Assembly (NCBI GenBank): GCA_963751665.1
Contig: CAVVVF010000003.1
Span: forward strand, 1-64,000
DNA from: AC-69 sp963751665
GTDB lineage: Bacteria; Actinomycetota; UBA4738; HRBIN12
Length of the DNA stretch: 64,000 nucleotides
Reading direction: 5' to 3'
Of this stretch, positions 26,299-34,836 are shown piece after piece. Both the position numbers and the translations under genes were made by a program. The stretch's first letter is position 1; every line of letters begins with the position of its first letter. The notes below the pieces were generated by a model. The model did not search any database and was not told the origin of the DNA. It saw only the letters and a list, made by a program, of their open reading frames with translations.

Positions 26299-26823
26299 AT
26301 GGCGAAGACGTCGAGAGGCAGTGTCCGGCTGGTCTGGATCGTGTCCGCCGCGGCCCTGGTCGTGTTGTCGGCGTGCGCGAAGAGCACCACCCCGAGCTCG
26401 GGCGGGAGCAGCGGTCCCGCTGCCCAAGGAGACTCGGTGACGATCGGGACGAGATCGGTTCCCGGCGTGGGCACCGCTCTCGTCGACGGGACAGGGTTCA
26501 CCCTGTACGACCTCGCATCAGAGGCCGGCGGCAAGATCATGTGTACCGGCTCGTGCGCCAGCACGTGGCCTCCGCTGCTGCTGCCGGCCGGGGTGATGTC
26601 GGCAAGGCCGGGGAGCGGTATCAGCGCGAGCAAGCTCGGTACGATCACTCGACCCGACGGTGGCACGCAGGTCACTTATGGTGGCATGCCGCTCTACCTG
26701 TTCGTCAGCGATCAGAGTCCGGGCCAGGCCAACGGGCAGGGCGTCGGGGGCTTCCACGTGGTCACCCCATCCGGCTCGAGCTCGTCGGGTGGGAGCGGCG
26801 GGGGCCGGTACGGGAGCGGGTAA
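26299..26823 (+). CDS. Lipoprotein with two secreted-repeat (Lipoprotein_15-like) units
   Basis: ATG 26299 follows AGGAGGA. The signal peptide VWIVSAAALVVLSAC ends in a lipobox Cys (about residue 22), followed by a Ser/Gly-rich linker. Two related units follow: VDGTGFTLYDLASEAGGKIM with the Cys-containing CTGSCASTWPPLLLP, and the second around QVTYGGMPLYLFVSDQSPGQ and GVGGFHVVTP. The layout matches the COG4315 'secreted repeat' family, whose biochemical role is unknown though it is often found near redox proteins. A Ser/Gly tail ends the 174-residue protein. It is followed 20 bases later by a small cytosolic protein. Confidence 0.8.
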   Translation: MAKTSRGSVRLVWIVSAAALVVLSACAKSTTPSSGGSSGPAAQGDSVTIGTRSVPGVGTALVDGTGFTLYDLASEAGGKIMCTGSCASTWPPLLLPAGVMSARPGSGISASKLGTITRPDGGTQVTYGGMPLYLFVSDQSPGQANGQGVGGFHVVTPSGSSSSGGSGGGRYGSG

Positions 26824-26843
26824 CTCGAGCCGGGAGGCATCCG

Positions 26844-27272
26844 ATGCGACGGTACCTCGTGGTCGCGAACCAGACCCTCGGATCGAACGAGTTGTACGAC
26901 GAGGTGCGGGCGTGCCTGGCGTCTGGTCCGTGTACGTTCCACATCGTCGTGCCGGCGACCCCACCGGCCGAGCACCTCACGTGGACGGAGGGGGAGCCGC
27001 GTGCACCGGCTCGCGATCGGCTGGAAAGAGCCCTTTCCTGGTTTCGGGAGCTCCCCGCCACGGTCGACGGCGAGGTCGGCGATGCGAACCCCCTGCTCGC
27101 GATCTGGGATGTCCTCCGAGCGGGCCAGTTCGATCACATCATCCTTTCGATGCTGCCGCCCGGAATCTCTCGCTGGCTGAAGATGGACCTTCCCACGCGC
27201 GTGAAGACGGCGTTCGGTTTGCCGGTCACGGACGTCGTGTCCGACCTGAGTCGCGAGGCAACTCGGCCCTGA
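26844..27272 (+). CDS. Small Rossmann-like cytosolic protein of unknown function
   Basis: 142 residues, ATG 26844 with GGGAGG upstream. It starts MRRYLVVANQTLGSNELYDE, has CTFHIVVPATPPAEHLTW and ATVDGEVGDANPLLAIWDVL, and ends HIILSMLPPGISRWLKMDLP. This is a recognisable actinobacterial family: a one-domain alpha/beta fold related in outline to universal-stress proteins, without an assigned activity. No ATP-binding glycine motif is obvious. It is co-directional with the lipoprotein genes on either side and may share their transcript. Confidence 0.7.
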   Translation: MRRYLVVANQTLGSNELYDEVRACLASGPCTFHIVVPATPPAEHLTWTEGEPRAPARDRLERALSWFRELPATVDGEVGDANPLLAIWDVLRAGQFDHIILSMLPPGISRWLKMDLPTRVKTAFGLPVTDVVSDLSREATRP

Positions 27273-27493
27273 CCCCCGCGCACCGGATGGACCCGCAGCA
27301 GGTCCCGGCGCACTCCCGGTGGCAGGCGGCAAAGGCGGCCACTACGCGATGGGCATGTTCGCGGAGATTGACGTCACCTAAGCGGCCGCGGTGGCCCTAC
27401 CCGACCGACCCTAGGCGGTAGGGTCGTTCGGCCCTTACCTGGGGTTCGTCGCTTGTCCCAAGCTTCCGTGCAATTTCCACGAGGAGGGTGGGC

Positions 27494-27958
27494 ATGATGA
27501 AGTTCCTCGGAAGATGGGCGGTTGTGATCCCGACGGCGGTGCTGCTGATTGCCACGGCATGCTCCGGGTCGGGCTCTTCCACGAGCTCGTCGGGGTCGGC
27601 TGCTGGAGGCGGAGACGTGGCGGTCACGCTGAAACAGTGGGCGGTGACGCCGACCGCGACGACGGTTTCGGCGGGGTCGGTCACCTTCACGGTGAAGAAC
27701 GACGGGACGATCCCGCACGAGTTCGTGGTATTCCAGACCGAGACTCCGGCCGGTGACTTCCCGATCGAGAGCTTCGAGGGCGAATCAGACAGGATCGACG
27801 AGGACACCGCCGGAACGAACGTCGGAGAGACCGGAGACATGAATGCCGGTACGACCAAGACCCTGACGATCGACCTCGCGCCCGGCCATTACGCATTCAT
27901 GTGCAACTTGCCCGGGCACTACGGCCAGGGGATGCACACGGACTTCACCGTCACCTAG
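27494..27958 (+). CDS. Cupredoxin-domain lipoprotein, putative blue-copper protein
   Basis: ATG 27494 (or 27497) after GAGGAGGG. The lipobox is VLLIATACSG (Cys about residue 23), with a Ser/Gly linker. The cupredoxin domain has SAGSVTFTVKNDGTIPHEFV (His ligand) and GHYAFMCNLPGHYGQGMHTD (Cys, His and Met ligands). All four type-1 copper ligand positions can therefore be filled. It is lipid-anchored on the outer face of the membrane and is a likely one-electron carrier. About 154 residues. The nearby second cupredoxin gene (29399-29926, opposite strand) suggests a small copper/redox neighbourhood. Confidence 0.85.
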   Translation: MMKFLGRWAVVIPTAVLLIATACSGSGSSTSSSGSAAGGGDVAVTLKQWAVTPTATTVSAGSVTFTVKNDGTIPHEFVVFQTETPAGDFPIESFEGESDRIDEDTAGTNVGETGDMNAGTTKTLTIDLAPGHYAFMCNLPGHYGQGMHTDFTVT

Positions 27959-28235
27959 CCGCCCGGTCGGCCGCCGATACGGCTGAAGGGTCCACCAAGA
28001 GGGATTAGCGTACGCCGCGCTCGCGGAGCCACGCGAGCCCAGCGGCCCCCTCTTGACGTCCGGCACGAGCGCGATACCCGGGGCGTGCGTCCCATGACCG
28101 TCTCGTTGGGCGACTTCACCGTTGTTGACGCGCTGGCTCCGGACTCCCAGCCGAAGGGACCCTCCGTCGGGGCCGTTCGGCCTTGCCCGCGCGCCCCCCG
28201 GGGGCGTTCCATGGCCTAGAGAAGGAGGAAGCGCG
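27959..28235. other. Gap downstream of the cupredoxin gene
   Basis: About 280 bases, GC-rich, with no convincing gene. Short inverted pieces (CGGCCGCCG) follow the stop but no U-tract terminator. A strong Shine-Dalgarno (GAAGGAGGA) at the end belongs to the truncated gene at 28236. Confidence 0.3.
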
Positions 28236-28326
28236 ATGGCACGATGGGAAGGGTTCCGGAAATGCCCCGGCTGCGGGTACGACTTCGCGACCGGTGAGGG
28301 CGAGCGCAGCTGCTCCTGGGGCGTGG
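28236..28326 (+). pseudogene. Truncated zinc-ribbon protein
   Basis: ATG 28236 after GAAGGAGGAAG starts MARWEGFRKCPGCGYDFATG and then ERSCSWG: three Cys of a zinc-ribbon protein known in actinobacteria at roughly 80-90 residues. After about 30 residues the similarity stops and the frame becomes Arg/Pro-rich noncoding-like sequence, so the second half is missing. The strong ribosome site suggests recent loss. From here to 28647 I see nothing else. Confidence 0.5.
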
Positions 28327-28647
28327 ATCGCCAGCCAGCCGGCCCCCGGCTGAGACTGAGGACGCGGTCTCGAACCACTCTCCGACCCGAAGCCGGCAGG
28401 ACGGGCCGGCGTGGCACAGGTGTGTGGGCCGTCCGCTCGGCCAGGGTTGCCACGAACTCCCGGAACGGGCGCCCGGTAAAGACGCTCGAGGAGCCCCGAA
28501 GCCTTCCCTGGGCGATCGAGCCGCACGCCTACGTCTCGTCATATCGACTCGCGCATAGGTGGTGTCCGGCCTCAAAGGATCCAGCAGCGGGTCGGCACAT
28601 TCGTCCAGCTCGTACTCACGGACCAAGCTCCGTTTCCTGCTCCGTCA

Positions 28648-28929
28648 CTAGTCCTGTAGGGACTCCCCGAGCACGTCGATCTCCACGATGCACCACTTCA
28701 CGGGCAGGAGCATGTCCCGCCGTACGAGCGGCCCGCGGCGTTCACGGCCCAGCAAGCTTTCTTGAACCAGCCGAGGAGTTCTTTGGCTTCCTGTCTGGTG
28801 CGCACGGTGGCGGGACATCGGATGGCGTGCACCCCGTAGACGGATTCCGCGACGACAACATCCTTCCACCGAGACGATCGTGTACCGCGCCTCCGGCTCT
28901 TCTGGCCACAGCTTCCCCATCGTCGTCAC
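28648..28929 (-). CDS. Small hypothetical protein, frameshifted
   Basis: GTG 28929 overlaps the stop of the upstream gene (GTGA); ATG 28920 is an alternative. Coding-like pieces in two frames join as MGKLWPEEPEARYTIVSVE, KDVVVAESVYGVHAIRCPAT, EAKELLGWFKKACWAVN and RRGPLVRRDMLLPVKWCIVE to 28648. Slips lie near 28862 and 28745. The joined product of about 92 residues has no recognised family. It is probably the last gene of a three-gene minus-strand unit. Confidence 0.45.
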   Translation of the reverse strand: MTTMGKLWPEEPEARYTIVSVEGCCRRGIRLRGARHPMSRHRAHQTGSQRTPRLVQESLLGRERRGPLVRRDMLLPVKWCIVEIDVLGESLQD

Positions 28930-29393
28930 ATGAGCGCGTTCTCCTGGTGCGCTTGGAGTGCTCGGGCGATCCGATCTACAAACCCTTTCACGCTTGCCTC
29001 CGCTACACGGTGTAGGAGGGCCTTGTCCAGGGCTCTTCCGATAAATCCGAGAGGTGGCCTGTACGATCCGCGGAGCGCGAGCTGGGTGAGGCCGGGTCCG
29101 AGCGCGGCGATCACGAGGTCTGCGTCCATCCAGGGGAAGAGCCCGGGTGTACCCGTAGCCCCCCAAACGATAGGAAGGACCGTCGTCCCTCCCTGCGCCA
29201 CCGGTTGGCCCACCTCCAGGCGAACCGTCTTCGCGATCACGGGCGGCTCGCCCAGGCCGATGCGAGCGCGAAGCTCCTCGCCCTCTCGGTAGGCAGCGAC
29301 CGCCATCCCATCGAGCCCGCTCACAACCTCCACGAGACGGCGCTCGGCCTCAGGGAAGGGCAAGGCCAGGTGGACGAAGTAGTAGATGAGCAT
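28926..29393 (-). CDS. SRPBCC-like small protein
   Basis: 155 residues from ATG 29393 (MLIYYFVHLALPFPEAERRL). The alternation of strands and a long C-terminal helix (PLGFIGRALDKALLHRVAEA then VKGFVDRIARALQAHQENAL) fits the START/SRPBCC fold of hydrophobic-ligand binding proteins, but there is no diagnostic motif. It lies 5 bases after the cupredoxin gene and overlaps the next small gene by 4 bases, so the three appear co-transcribed. Confidence 0.6.
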   Translation of the reverse strand: MLIYYFVHLALPFPEAERRLVEVVSGLDGMAVAAYREGEELRARIGLGEPPVIAKTVRLEVGQPVAQGGTTVLPIVWGATGTPGLFPWMDADLVIAALGPGLTQLALRGSYRPPLGFIGRALDKALLHRVAEASVKGFVDRIARALQAHQENALM

Positions 29394-29398
29394 CGTTT

Positions 29399-29926
29399 TC
29401 AGCTCTGCGTGGCCGAGCCGTCGGGGAGTACGACGAGCTGTCCCCACATGAAAGGCATGTGCTCGGGCACCTCGCACGCGAACCTAAACACTCCGACCTT
29501 GCTGGCCACGAAGCTGCCGCTCGCCTTCCCCTGCGCCTTGACGTCGAGGTTGAACCCGAGATCCGCGAGCGTGAACGTGTGCGCGTCACCCGAGGGATTC
29601 ACCACCTTGATGTCGACGGTGTCGCCTTGATACACGGTCAGGCTGCTCGGATTAAAGGCCCACACCTCCTTGCCATTGAGCACGCCGCCCTTGAAGTCCC
29701 TGTTCAGGTAGCCGAAGGTCTTCGTCTGCTCGTGCACCAGCATGGGGACGGTGGTGACGACGAACTCCTTCGTCGTGGGAGCCTAGGTGCTCAAGGGCGC
29801 CACCTTCCTGACGACCGTGGTCGCCTGTGTGGCGTGCGCTCGCCTGGCAAGGGGTGAGATCCACGTGAGCCCGAGGATCAACAAGGCAACCTCGAACATG
29901 ACCCCGCCGACCACGAGTCGTTTCAT
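29399..29926 (-). CDS. Secreted cupredoxin-domain protein with an in-frame TAG
   Basis: ATG 29926 follows AGGAGGAAC. The N-terminus MKRLVVGGVMFEVALLILGL is a clean signal peptide or membrane anchor ending near ARRAHA. The same frame then meets TAG at 29785-29783, after VRKVAPLST, and continues without a shift as APTTKEFVVTTVPMLVHEQT. The cupredoxin domain keeps a His ligand (SGDAHTFTLADLGF) and the Cys/His/Met loop FACEVPEHMPFMWGQL. Without readthrough the copper domain would have no export signal. So this is a nonsense mutation, a base error, or translational readthrough. Confidence 0.7.
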
Positions 29927-30441
29927 GTGCCGTTCCTCCTTCCGATCGGGGAACCGAATGTGCGTGACCGAGGAGGGTCCACGTTAGCCAGACGCGGGTT
30001 ACCGCGATCGATCCGGCACCACACTCCTCAGATTGCCCATCTGCCCTCCTTCAGATCCGTCCGTCGCGGCCGTCCGTGGGCGTATGTCAGGCAGGAAACC
30101 CCCGAGCCGGGACCTTGGCGAGGGTCGAACGGCCCTTCCGCCTGGGGCTGATTGTCCCGACACCCTCGCCGGGTGGTGGCTGGCCGGCCGCGCCGTCCGT
30201 CCCGCGAGGCAGGCCTACGAGTCGGGGTCGATGTGGCTCGAACCGACGGAGGGCGGGGGGCTCACGGTCAAGATGTCGTTCCGTCGGCTTCCCAGGTCCA
30301 TAGCTCGAAGCGTCTGGGCAGGCAGCGATTCTTACCTCCCTCAAACCATTCTCGAACTGATTCCGAGTAAGCCGGTCAGATACTGTCAGCAAGAACGGCC
30401 CCAATCTGCGGCGTCCGCGGATCTGTCTAAGGGGAGACACA
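29927..30441. other. Divergent intergenic region, about 515 bases
   Basis: Separates the minus-strand cupredoxin unit from the plus-strand apbE-murT operon and should hold both promoters. I see no gene, riboswitch or repeat. AGGGGAGACACA just before 30442 is the ribosome site of the next gene. Confidence 0.35.
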
Positions 30442-30825
30442 ATGAGCCGGTCGAAGAGGGCACGCGCGGGCGTCCGGCCCAACGAGCGAGCACTTCTGGC
30501 TCGAGAGCAGCAACGGCAGTCTCAAGCTCTGCGGCAGCAACCCGCGAAGGGTTCGCGGAAGGCTCGGCGTGCCCCGGACCCGCGCATCGAACTCGCGTGG
30601 CGGCGAGTCGCCGTGGCGAGACGAGCATTTGGCATCGTCGCGATCGTCGGATTCGGGGCTGCGATGGCGCTCGCCCGAGTCACGTACGCCGGCCATCCCA
30701 AACAGGCTCCGCGTCGCCTCTCGGCACCGGCGAGCTTCGTTCAGATCGTACGGAAGAACCAGCTCCAAGCGGGGATCGTCGCCCCCGCCCAGGCGCCGCC
30801 CGGAGCGGCGACGGCGGTGTCGTGA
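30442..30825 (+). CDS. Small membrane protein leading the apbE operon
   Basis: 127 residues. The Arg/Gln-rich cytosolic N-terminus (MSRSKRARAGVRPNERALLA) is followed by one membrane helix (about residues 62-80, AFGIVAIVGFGAAMALARV) and a short Ala/Pro-rich external tail ending APPGAATAVS. ATG 30442 follows AAGGGGAGACACA. Proteins of this shape recur in front of apbE/ferric-reductase-like genes in actinobacteria, but none is characterised. The stop overlaps the apbE start (GTGA). Confidence 0.65.
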   Translation: MSRSKRARAGVRPNERALLAREQQRQSQALRQQPAKGSRKARRAPDPRIELAWRRVAVARRAFGIVAIVGFGAAMALARVTYAGHPKQAPRRLSAPASFVQIVRKNQLQAGIVAPAQAPPGAATAVS

Positions 30826-31682
30826 ACGAGCATCGTTTCGACGCGATGGGCTGCGAGATCTTCGTGGCCGGCGACGGGCCCCTTCCCACCGACGATATCG
30901 AGCGGCTGTTCCGCGACCGCGAGCGATTGTTCAGCCGCTTCCTGTCCGATAGCGAAATCAACCAGGTGAACGCGCGCACCGGTCACGTAGTCTCGGTGTC
31001 TCGCGAGTTCGCTCATACGCTGACGGTCGCGTTGCAGATCGCCGAACAGACCGAAGGGATGGTCGACCCCACGATCGGCGGAGCCCTGGAAGCCGCCGGA
31101 TACACGCGCGATTTCGCACTGCTCCGGCCCGACGCCGAGCCGCCCGGGCCATCCGAACCGGGGGTCTGGCGCTCCGCCCTCCTGGTCGGCCGGCGCCTCC
31201 ACGTGCCGCCGGGGGTTCGCATCGACCTGAACGGCGTGGTCAAGGCGCTCGCCGTGGACGACGCGCTGGCGATGATTCCCAGCCACGGTTTCGTCTCGGC
31301 GGGAGGCGATCTCGCGGCTCGCGGCGAGCTGACGGTCGCCTTGCCCGATGGTGAGCCCGTGGCGCTTCGGCGGGGCGCGCTCGCGACGAGCGGCCGCTCG
31401 AAGCGAGTCTGGATAAAAGGGGGCGCGCTCCAGCATCACCTGATCGATCCGCGAACGGGCAGTCCGAGCGAGTCGTTGTGGGAGCAAGTCACGGCGTGCG
31501 GCGCGAACTGTCTCGCCGCGGACGCCGCGGCGAAGGCGGGGTTCCTCCTCGGTGAGCACGGCCCGGCGTGGCTAGACGCGCGCGGCATTCCTGCGCGCTT
31601 CCTCGACCGCGAAGGAGCCGTCACCACGAACGAGTCGTGGCAGCAGAGCATGGCGGGGGCCGACGCTGCGGCATGCATCTGA
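30822..31682 (+). CDS. apbE: FAD:protein FMN transferase, ApbE-like
   Basis: Attaches FMN covalently to Thr/Ser of extracytoplasmic redox proteins. 286 residues from GTG 30822. Family marks are FDAMGCEIFVAGDG at the start, RERLFSRFLSDSEINQVNAR (FAD-binding region), VDPTIGGALEAAGYTRD, VRIDLNGVVKALAVDDAL (the conserved D-L-G-G-x-x-K-G region, altered here to DLNGVVKAL), and GANCLAADAAAKAGFLLG near the end. No signal peptide is visible, unlike many Gram-negative ApbE proteins. It overlaps both neighbours. No obvious FMN-binding-domain substrate (SGAT motif) occurs in the window. Confidence 0.85.
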   Translation: MNEHRFDAMGCEIFVAGDGPLPTDDIERLFRDRERLFSRFLSDSEINQVNARTGHVVSVSREFAHTLTVALQIAEQTEGMVDPTIGGALEAAGYTRDFALLRPDAEPPGPSEPGVWRSALLVGRRLHVPPGVRIDLNGVVKALAVDDALAMIPSHGFVSAGGDLAARGELTVALPDGEPVALRRGALATSGRSKRVWIKGGALQHHLIDPRTGSPSESLWEQVTACGANCLAADAAAKAGFLLGEHGPAWLDARGIPARFLDREGAVTTNESWQQSMAGADAAACI

Positions 31683-32656
31683 CCTCGAGCCCGCTCGATT
31701 GGTACGCCGCCCGAGGCGGCGGCGTGCTCGCCTACCTCCTGCTCTCCACGGCCGTCGTGCTCGGCCTGACCATGTCGGGCAAACGATCGCTCAAGCTCTG
31801 GCCCCGCTTTGCGATCGAAGACGTCCACCGGTTCCTCGGGATCCTCACCGGCACGTTCATCATGATCCACATCGTCGCGATCGCGGCCGACGCGTACCTG
31901 CCGTTTTCGCTGTGGTCGCTGGTCATCCCGATGCTCTCCAAGTACCGGCCATTGTGGGTCGCCCTCGGGATCCTGGCGGCGGAGCTGCTGCTGGCGCTGG
32001 CCGTGGCGAACCACTACCGAGATCGAGGACTGTCGTACAAGACGTGGCGCCGGACGCACTACGTCAACTTCGCGGTCTGGACCGCTGCGACGCTCCACGG
32101 CCTTGGCAGCGGAACGGATCGCAGCTCGACATGGCTGCTCGCCATGTACTCCGTCGCCGTCGCCGCCGTGGTCGCGTCGACGGCGTGGCGCGTGCTCCGG
32201 CGCCTGGAGCCCGCCGCGTGGACGCGGCGCCTCATTCCCACGGTGGCTGCGTGTCTCTGCGTCGGGGTGGTCGGCTTCGTCGGGCTCACCGCGCTGCGGT
32301 TCAATCCAAAGCCATGGAACGCGTCGGCTTTCACCGACACCCTCACCGGACAGATCATCCAAGATACCGGGGTCACCCGCGGGATCGTCTCGATGGCCGG
32401 CTACGGCAAAGGCACCCAGCGTGTGCTGGTGCGCGCCGACCTGTTGATCGCTCCCCAGCGGCTTCTCTCCACGTCGTTCCAGATGGAGTACTTGCCGAGC
32501 GGTGCTCAGTGCAGCGGACAGGTGACCAAAGTCGACAACTTCGGCTTCGAGGCCACGTGCCGCATCTCCCGGGGCCGGCAGCGCTTCGTCTCTGCCTCCT
32601 GGCAGCCCAGCAACGGCGCCCTGATCGCCGGCGGGATCCTCAAGGTCCATGAGTGA
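31673..32656 (+). CDS. Ferric-reductase-like transmembrane protein with a C-terminal external domain
   Basis: 327 residues. About six membrane helices occupy residues 15-220, with His positioned for heme: FAIEDVHRFLGILTGTFIMI HIVAI (His near 51 and 66) and THYVNFAVWTAATLHGLGSG (His near 129 and 142). This is the ferric-reductase/YedZ-like heme-b core. There is no NAD/FAD domain; instead about 110 residues of beta-rich sequence follow the last helix (GIVSMAGYGKGTQRVLVRAD, MEYLPSGAQCSGQVTKVDNF). ATG 31673 lies inside the end of apbE. Likely role: moving electrons across the membrane to or from a flavinylated partner (inference). Confidence 0.78.
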   Translation: MHLTSSPLDWYAARGGGVLAYLLLSTAVVLGLTMSGKRSLKLWPRFAIEDVHRFLGILTGTFIMIHIVAIAADAYLPFSLWSLVIPMLSKYRPLWVALGILAAELLLALAVANHYRDRGLSYKTWRRTHYVNFAVWTAATLHGLGSGTDRSSTWLLAMYSVAVAAVVASTAWRVLRRLEPAAWTRRLIPTVAACLCVGVVGFVGLTALRFNPKPWNASAFTDTLTGQIIQDTGVTRGIVSMAGYGKGTQRVLVRADLLIAPQRLLSTSFQMEYLPSGAQCSGQVTKVDNFGFEATCRISRGRQRFVSASWQPSNGALIAGGILKVHE

Positions 32657-34067
32657 CCCCTCGGTGGCTAGTGCGCGGGCTTCCTCTCCTGGTCTGCTGT
32701 TCCGAGACGTCATGGCCGCTGCAACTTCCCGCACGGCCGGGCGTTTCAGCCGGCTGGTCGGGGCGGGCGGGGGAACCAGCCTGCCTGGCGTGCTGGTTGA
32801 GAAGCTGAGCCCCGGGTTCGTTGCCCGCCGGGCAGCGAGGCTTCTTGGCGGGATCGTCGTGGTCTCGGGGACGAATGGCAAGACCACCACCGCATCGATG
32901 ATCAGAAGCATCCTTCGCCACGAGGGCCTGTCGATCGTGGGCAACGAGAGCGGGTCGAACATGAGGCAGGGCGTCGCGACGGCATTGCTCCACGCCCCAC
33001 CTCATGCTCGCATGGCGGTGTTTGAGATCGACGAAGGAGCGCTCGTCTCCCTCGTGCCAACGCTCCAGCCTCAACTGGTCGTGTTGACCAACGTCTTTCG
33101 CGACCAACTGGACCGGTATGGCGAGATGGAGAAGGTAGCCGATCTTCTCCGGCGAGCCTGCGAACTCCGGCCCAACGGCGGAAGGGTGGTGGCCAACGCC
33201 GACGATCCTCTGCTCTGGCATACGGTGAAGCGCTACGCGCCGATCGGGTTCGGCGTGCAACCGCCCTCGATCTCGCCGGGCACGGGAGTTGCCTCCCCCG
33301 GGGTAGTCGGTCCGGACGCTGAACCCACTCTGTGTCCGCGTTGCGGCGCCCCTCTCACCTACGAACAGCGCACCATCGCCCACCTGGGCATCGCGCGGTG
33401 CACGCGCTGCCGGCTGCGCTGGACCGCGCCAGCCTATGAGGCCCGGGTGGTCGCCCGGAACAGCCTGCAGTCGATCACACTGGAGATCGCCGGGGTTCTC
33501 TTCGCTTTACCCACCGGGGGAATCCACAACGCCTACAATGCGGCGGCCGCCATCGCCGCTGCCGGCGTCCTTGGGATCCCGGCAGCCAGGGCGGCAGCAG
33601 CACTGGAGACTTTCCGGCCTCGGTTCGGCCGGGCAGAAGAGCTTCGTGTCGACGGCCGGTCACTGTGGCTCGTGCTGATGAAGAACCCCGCCGGGGCGGG
33701 GGCCTTGATCCGGGAGATCGCCGGTGATCCCCGGGTGGGGGCAGTAATCGTCTCCGTGAACGACCTCGTCCCGGATGGCCGGGACATCTCGTGGATCTGG
33801 GACGTTGACTTCGAGCGTCTTGCCCTGGCCGCGACGCCGTTGACCCCGAGCGGGAGGCGAGCTGCCGACGTGGCGGTCCGGCTGAAGTACGCGGGGGCGG
33901 TCCCTGTTCCTGCCCGTCGGGAGCCGGTTGCAGCGATCCGGGCTGCTTTGAGGATGTGCCCGCCGGATCACGTGGTCGTGATTCTGGCTACGTACACGGC
34001 GATGCTCGAGATCCGTTCGGCGGTCTTTGGGGGTCGGGCCGTCCGGGTTGCGGACATGGCAGGATGA
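32649..34067 (+). CDS. murT: Lipid II isoglutaminyl synthase (glutamine-hydrolysing), subunit MurT
   Basis: With GatD, amidates D-Glu of lipid II to D-isoglutamine, needed for peptidoglycan cross-linking. 472 residues. Mur-ligase ATP loop SGTNGKTTTASMIRSILRHE (GTNGKTTT at 74-81), FEIDEGALVSLVP, TNVFRDQLDRYGEMEKV (Mur-ligase region), and a zinc ribbon about 228-256 (LCPRCGAPLTYEQR ... CTRCRLRW), which marks MurT. The C-terminal domain ends with VVILATYTAMLEIRSAVFG. The start overlaps the ferric-reductase-like gene, and the stop is 1 base before gatD, so amidation and the redox genes share one transcript. Confidence 0.93.
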   Translation: MSDPSVASARASSPGLLFRDVMAAATSRTAGRFSRLVGAGGGTSLPGVLVEKLSPGFVARRAARLLGGIVVVSGTNGKTTTASMIRSILRHEGLSIVGNESGSNMRQGVATALLHAPPHARMAVFEIDEGALVSLVPTLQPQLVVLTNVFRDQLDRYGEMEKVADLLRRACELRPNGGRVVANADDPLLWHTVKRYAPIGFGVQPPSISPGTGVASPGVVGPDAEPTLCPRCGAPLTYEQRTIAHLGIARCTRCRLRWTAPAYEARVVARNSLQSITLEIAGVLFALPTGGIHNAYNAAAAIAAAGVLGIPAARAAAALETFRPRFGRAEELRVDGRSLWLVLMKNPAGAGALIREIAGDPRVGAVIVSVNDLVPDGRDISWIWDVDFERLALAATPLTPSGRRAADVAVRLKYAGAVPVPARREPVAAIRAALRMCPPDHVVVILATYTAMLEIRSAVFGGRAVRVADMAG

Positions 34068-34068
34068 G

Positions 34069-34836
34069 ATGGACATCGGCCGTCGCCACTTGACTGTTCG
34101 AACCGGCGGGGTGGACCTGACCATCGTCCACCTGTACCCAGACTTGCTCCTCACCTATGGGGACCGAGGGAACGTGCTCGCCCTTGCGCGTCGGGCGGAG
34201 TGGCGGGGGTTCTCCGTGAAGGTCGTAGGCGTCACCCGCGGCGAGCGCATCCCCGATGAGACCAACCTGGTCCTGATCGGAGGGGGATCCGACCGCGTTC
34301 AGGCGATCGTGGGACCCGACCTCGTTGGCCGGCGCTCAGAGCTCAGCGAACTCGCCGTCGGCGGCGCGGTGATCCTGGGCATCTGCGGTGGCTATCAGCT
34401 GCTTGGCCACGAGTACATCGCAGCCGATGCTCGACCAGTGGGTGGGCTGGGCATGCTCGACGTGACCACTGTGCCCGGCAAGGGCCGGATCATCGGGCGG
34501 GTAACCGCCCGGGCCAAGCTCAACGGGCACTCGTTCGAGTGCGTGGGCTTCGAAAACCACGGCGGCCGGACACTTCTTCGCGCATCGCAGACCCAGCCGC
34601 TTGCTTGGGTTCCGCTTGGACAGGGCAACAACGCGGTGGATCGAACAGAGGGCGCGGTGCAGGGCAACGTGGTCGGTACCTACCTCCATGGGCCTGTCCT
34701 CCCAGCAACCCCGGCCTTTGCCGACGCGTTACTGGAGGTGGCGCTTGCTCCCAGAACCAGTGGCGGGCCGCTCGATCCACTGGATGACCGACTGGAAGAG
34801 GCGGCTCACAGTCTTGCCCGGACCCTTAGGAGATGA
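34069..34836 (+). CDS. gatD: Lipid II isoglutaminyl synthase, glutaminase subunit GatD
   Basis: Class I glutamine amidotransferase (CobB/CobQ-like) that feeds ammonia to MurT. 255 residues from ATG 34069. LTIVHLYPDLLLTYGDRGNV is the typical opening. The nucleophile is Cys106 in AVILGICGGYQLLG, and the catalytic His is in GNVVGTYLHGPVLP. FECVGFENHGGRT is the family-specific block around the middle. The stop overlaps the ATG of the L,D-transpeptidase gene by 4 bases. Confidence 0.93.
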   Translation: MDIGRRHLTVRTGGVDLTIVHLYPDLLLTYGDRGNVLALARRAEWRGFSVKVVGVTRGERIPDETNLVLIGGGSDRVQAIVGPDLVGRRSELSELAVGGAVILGICGGYQLLGHEYIAADARPVGGLGMLDVTTVPGKGRIIGRVTARAKLNGHSFECVGFENHGGRTLLRASQTQPLAWVPLGQGNNAVDRTEGAVQGNVVGTYLHGPVLPATPAFADALLEVALAPRTSGGPLDPLDDRLEEAAHSLARTLRR

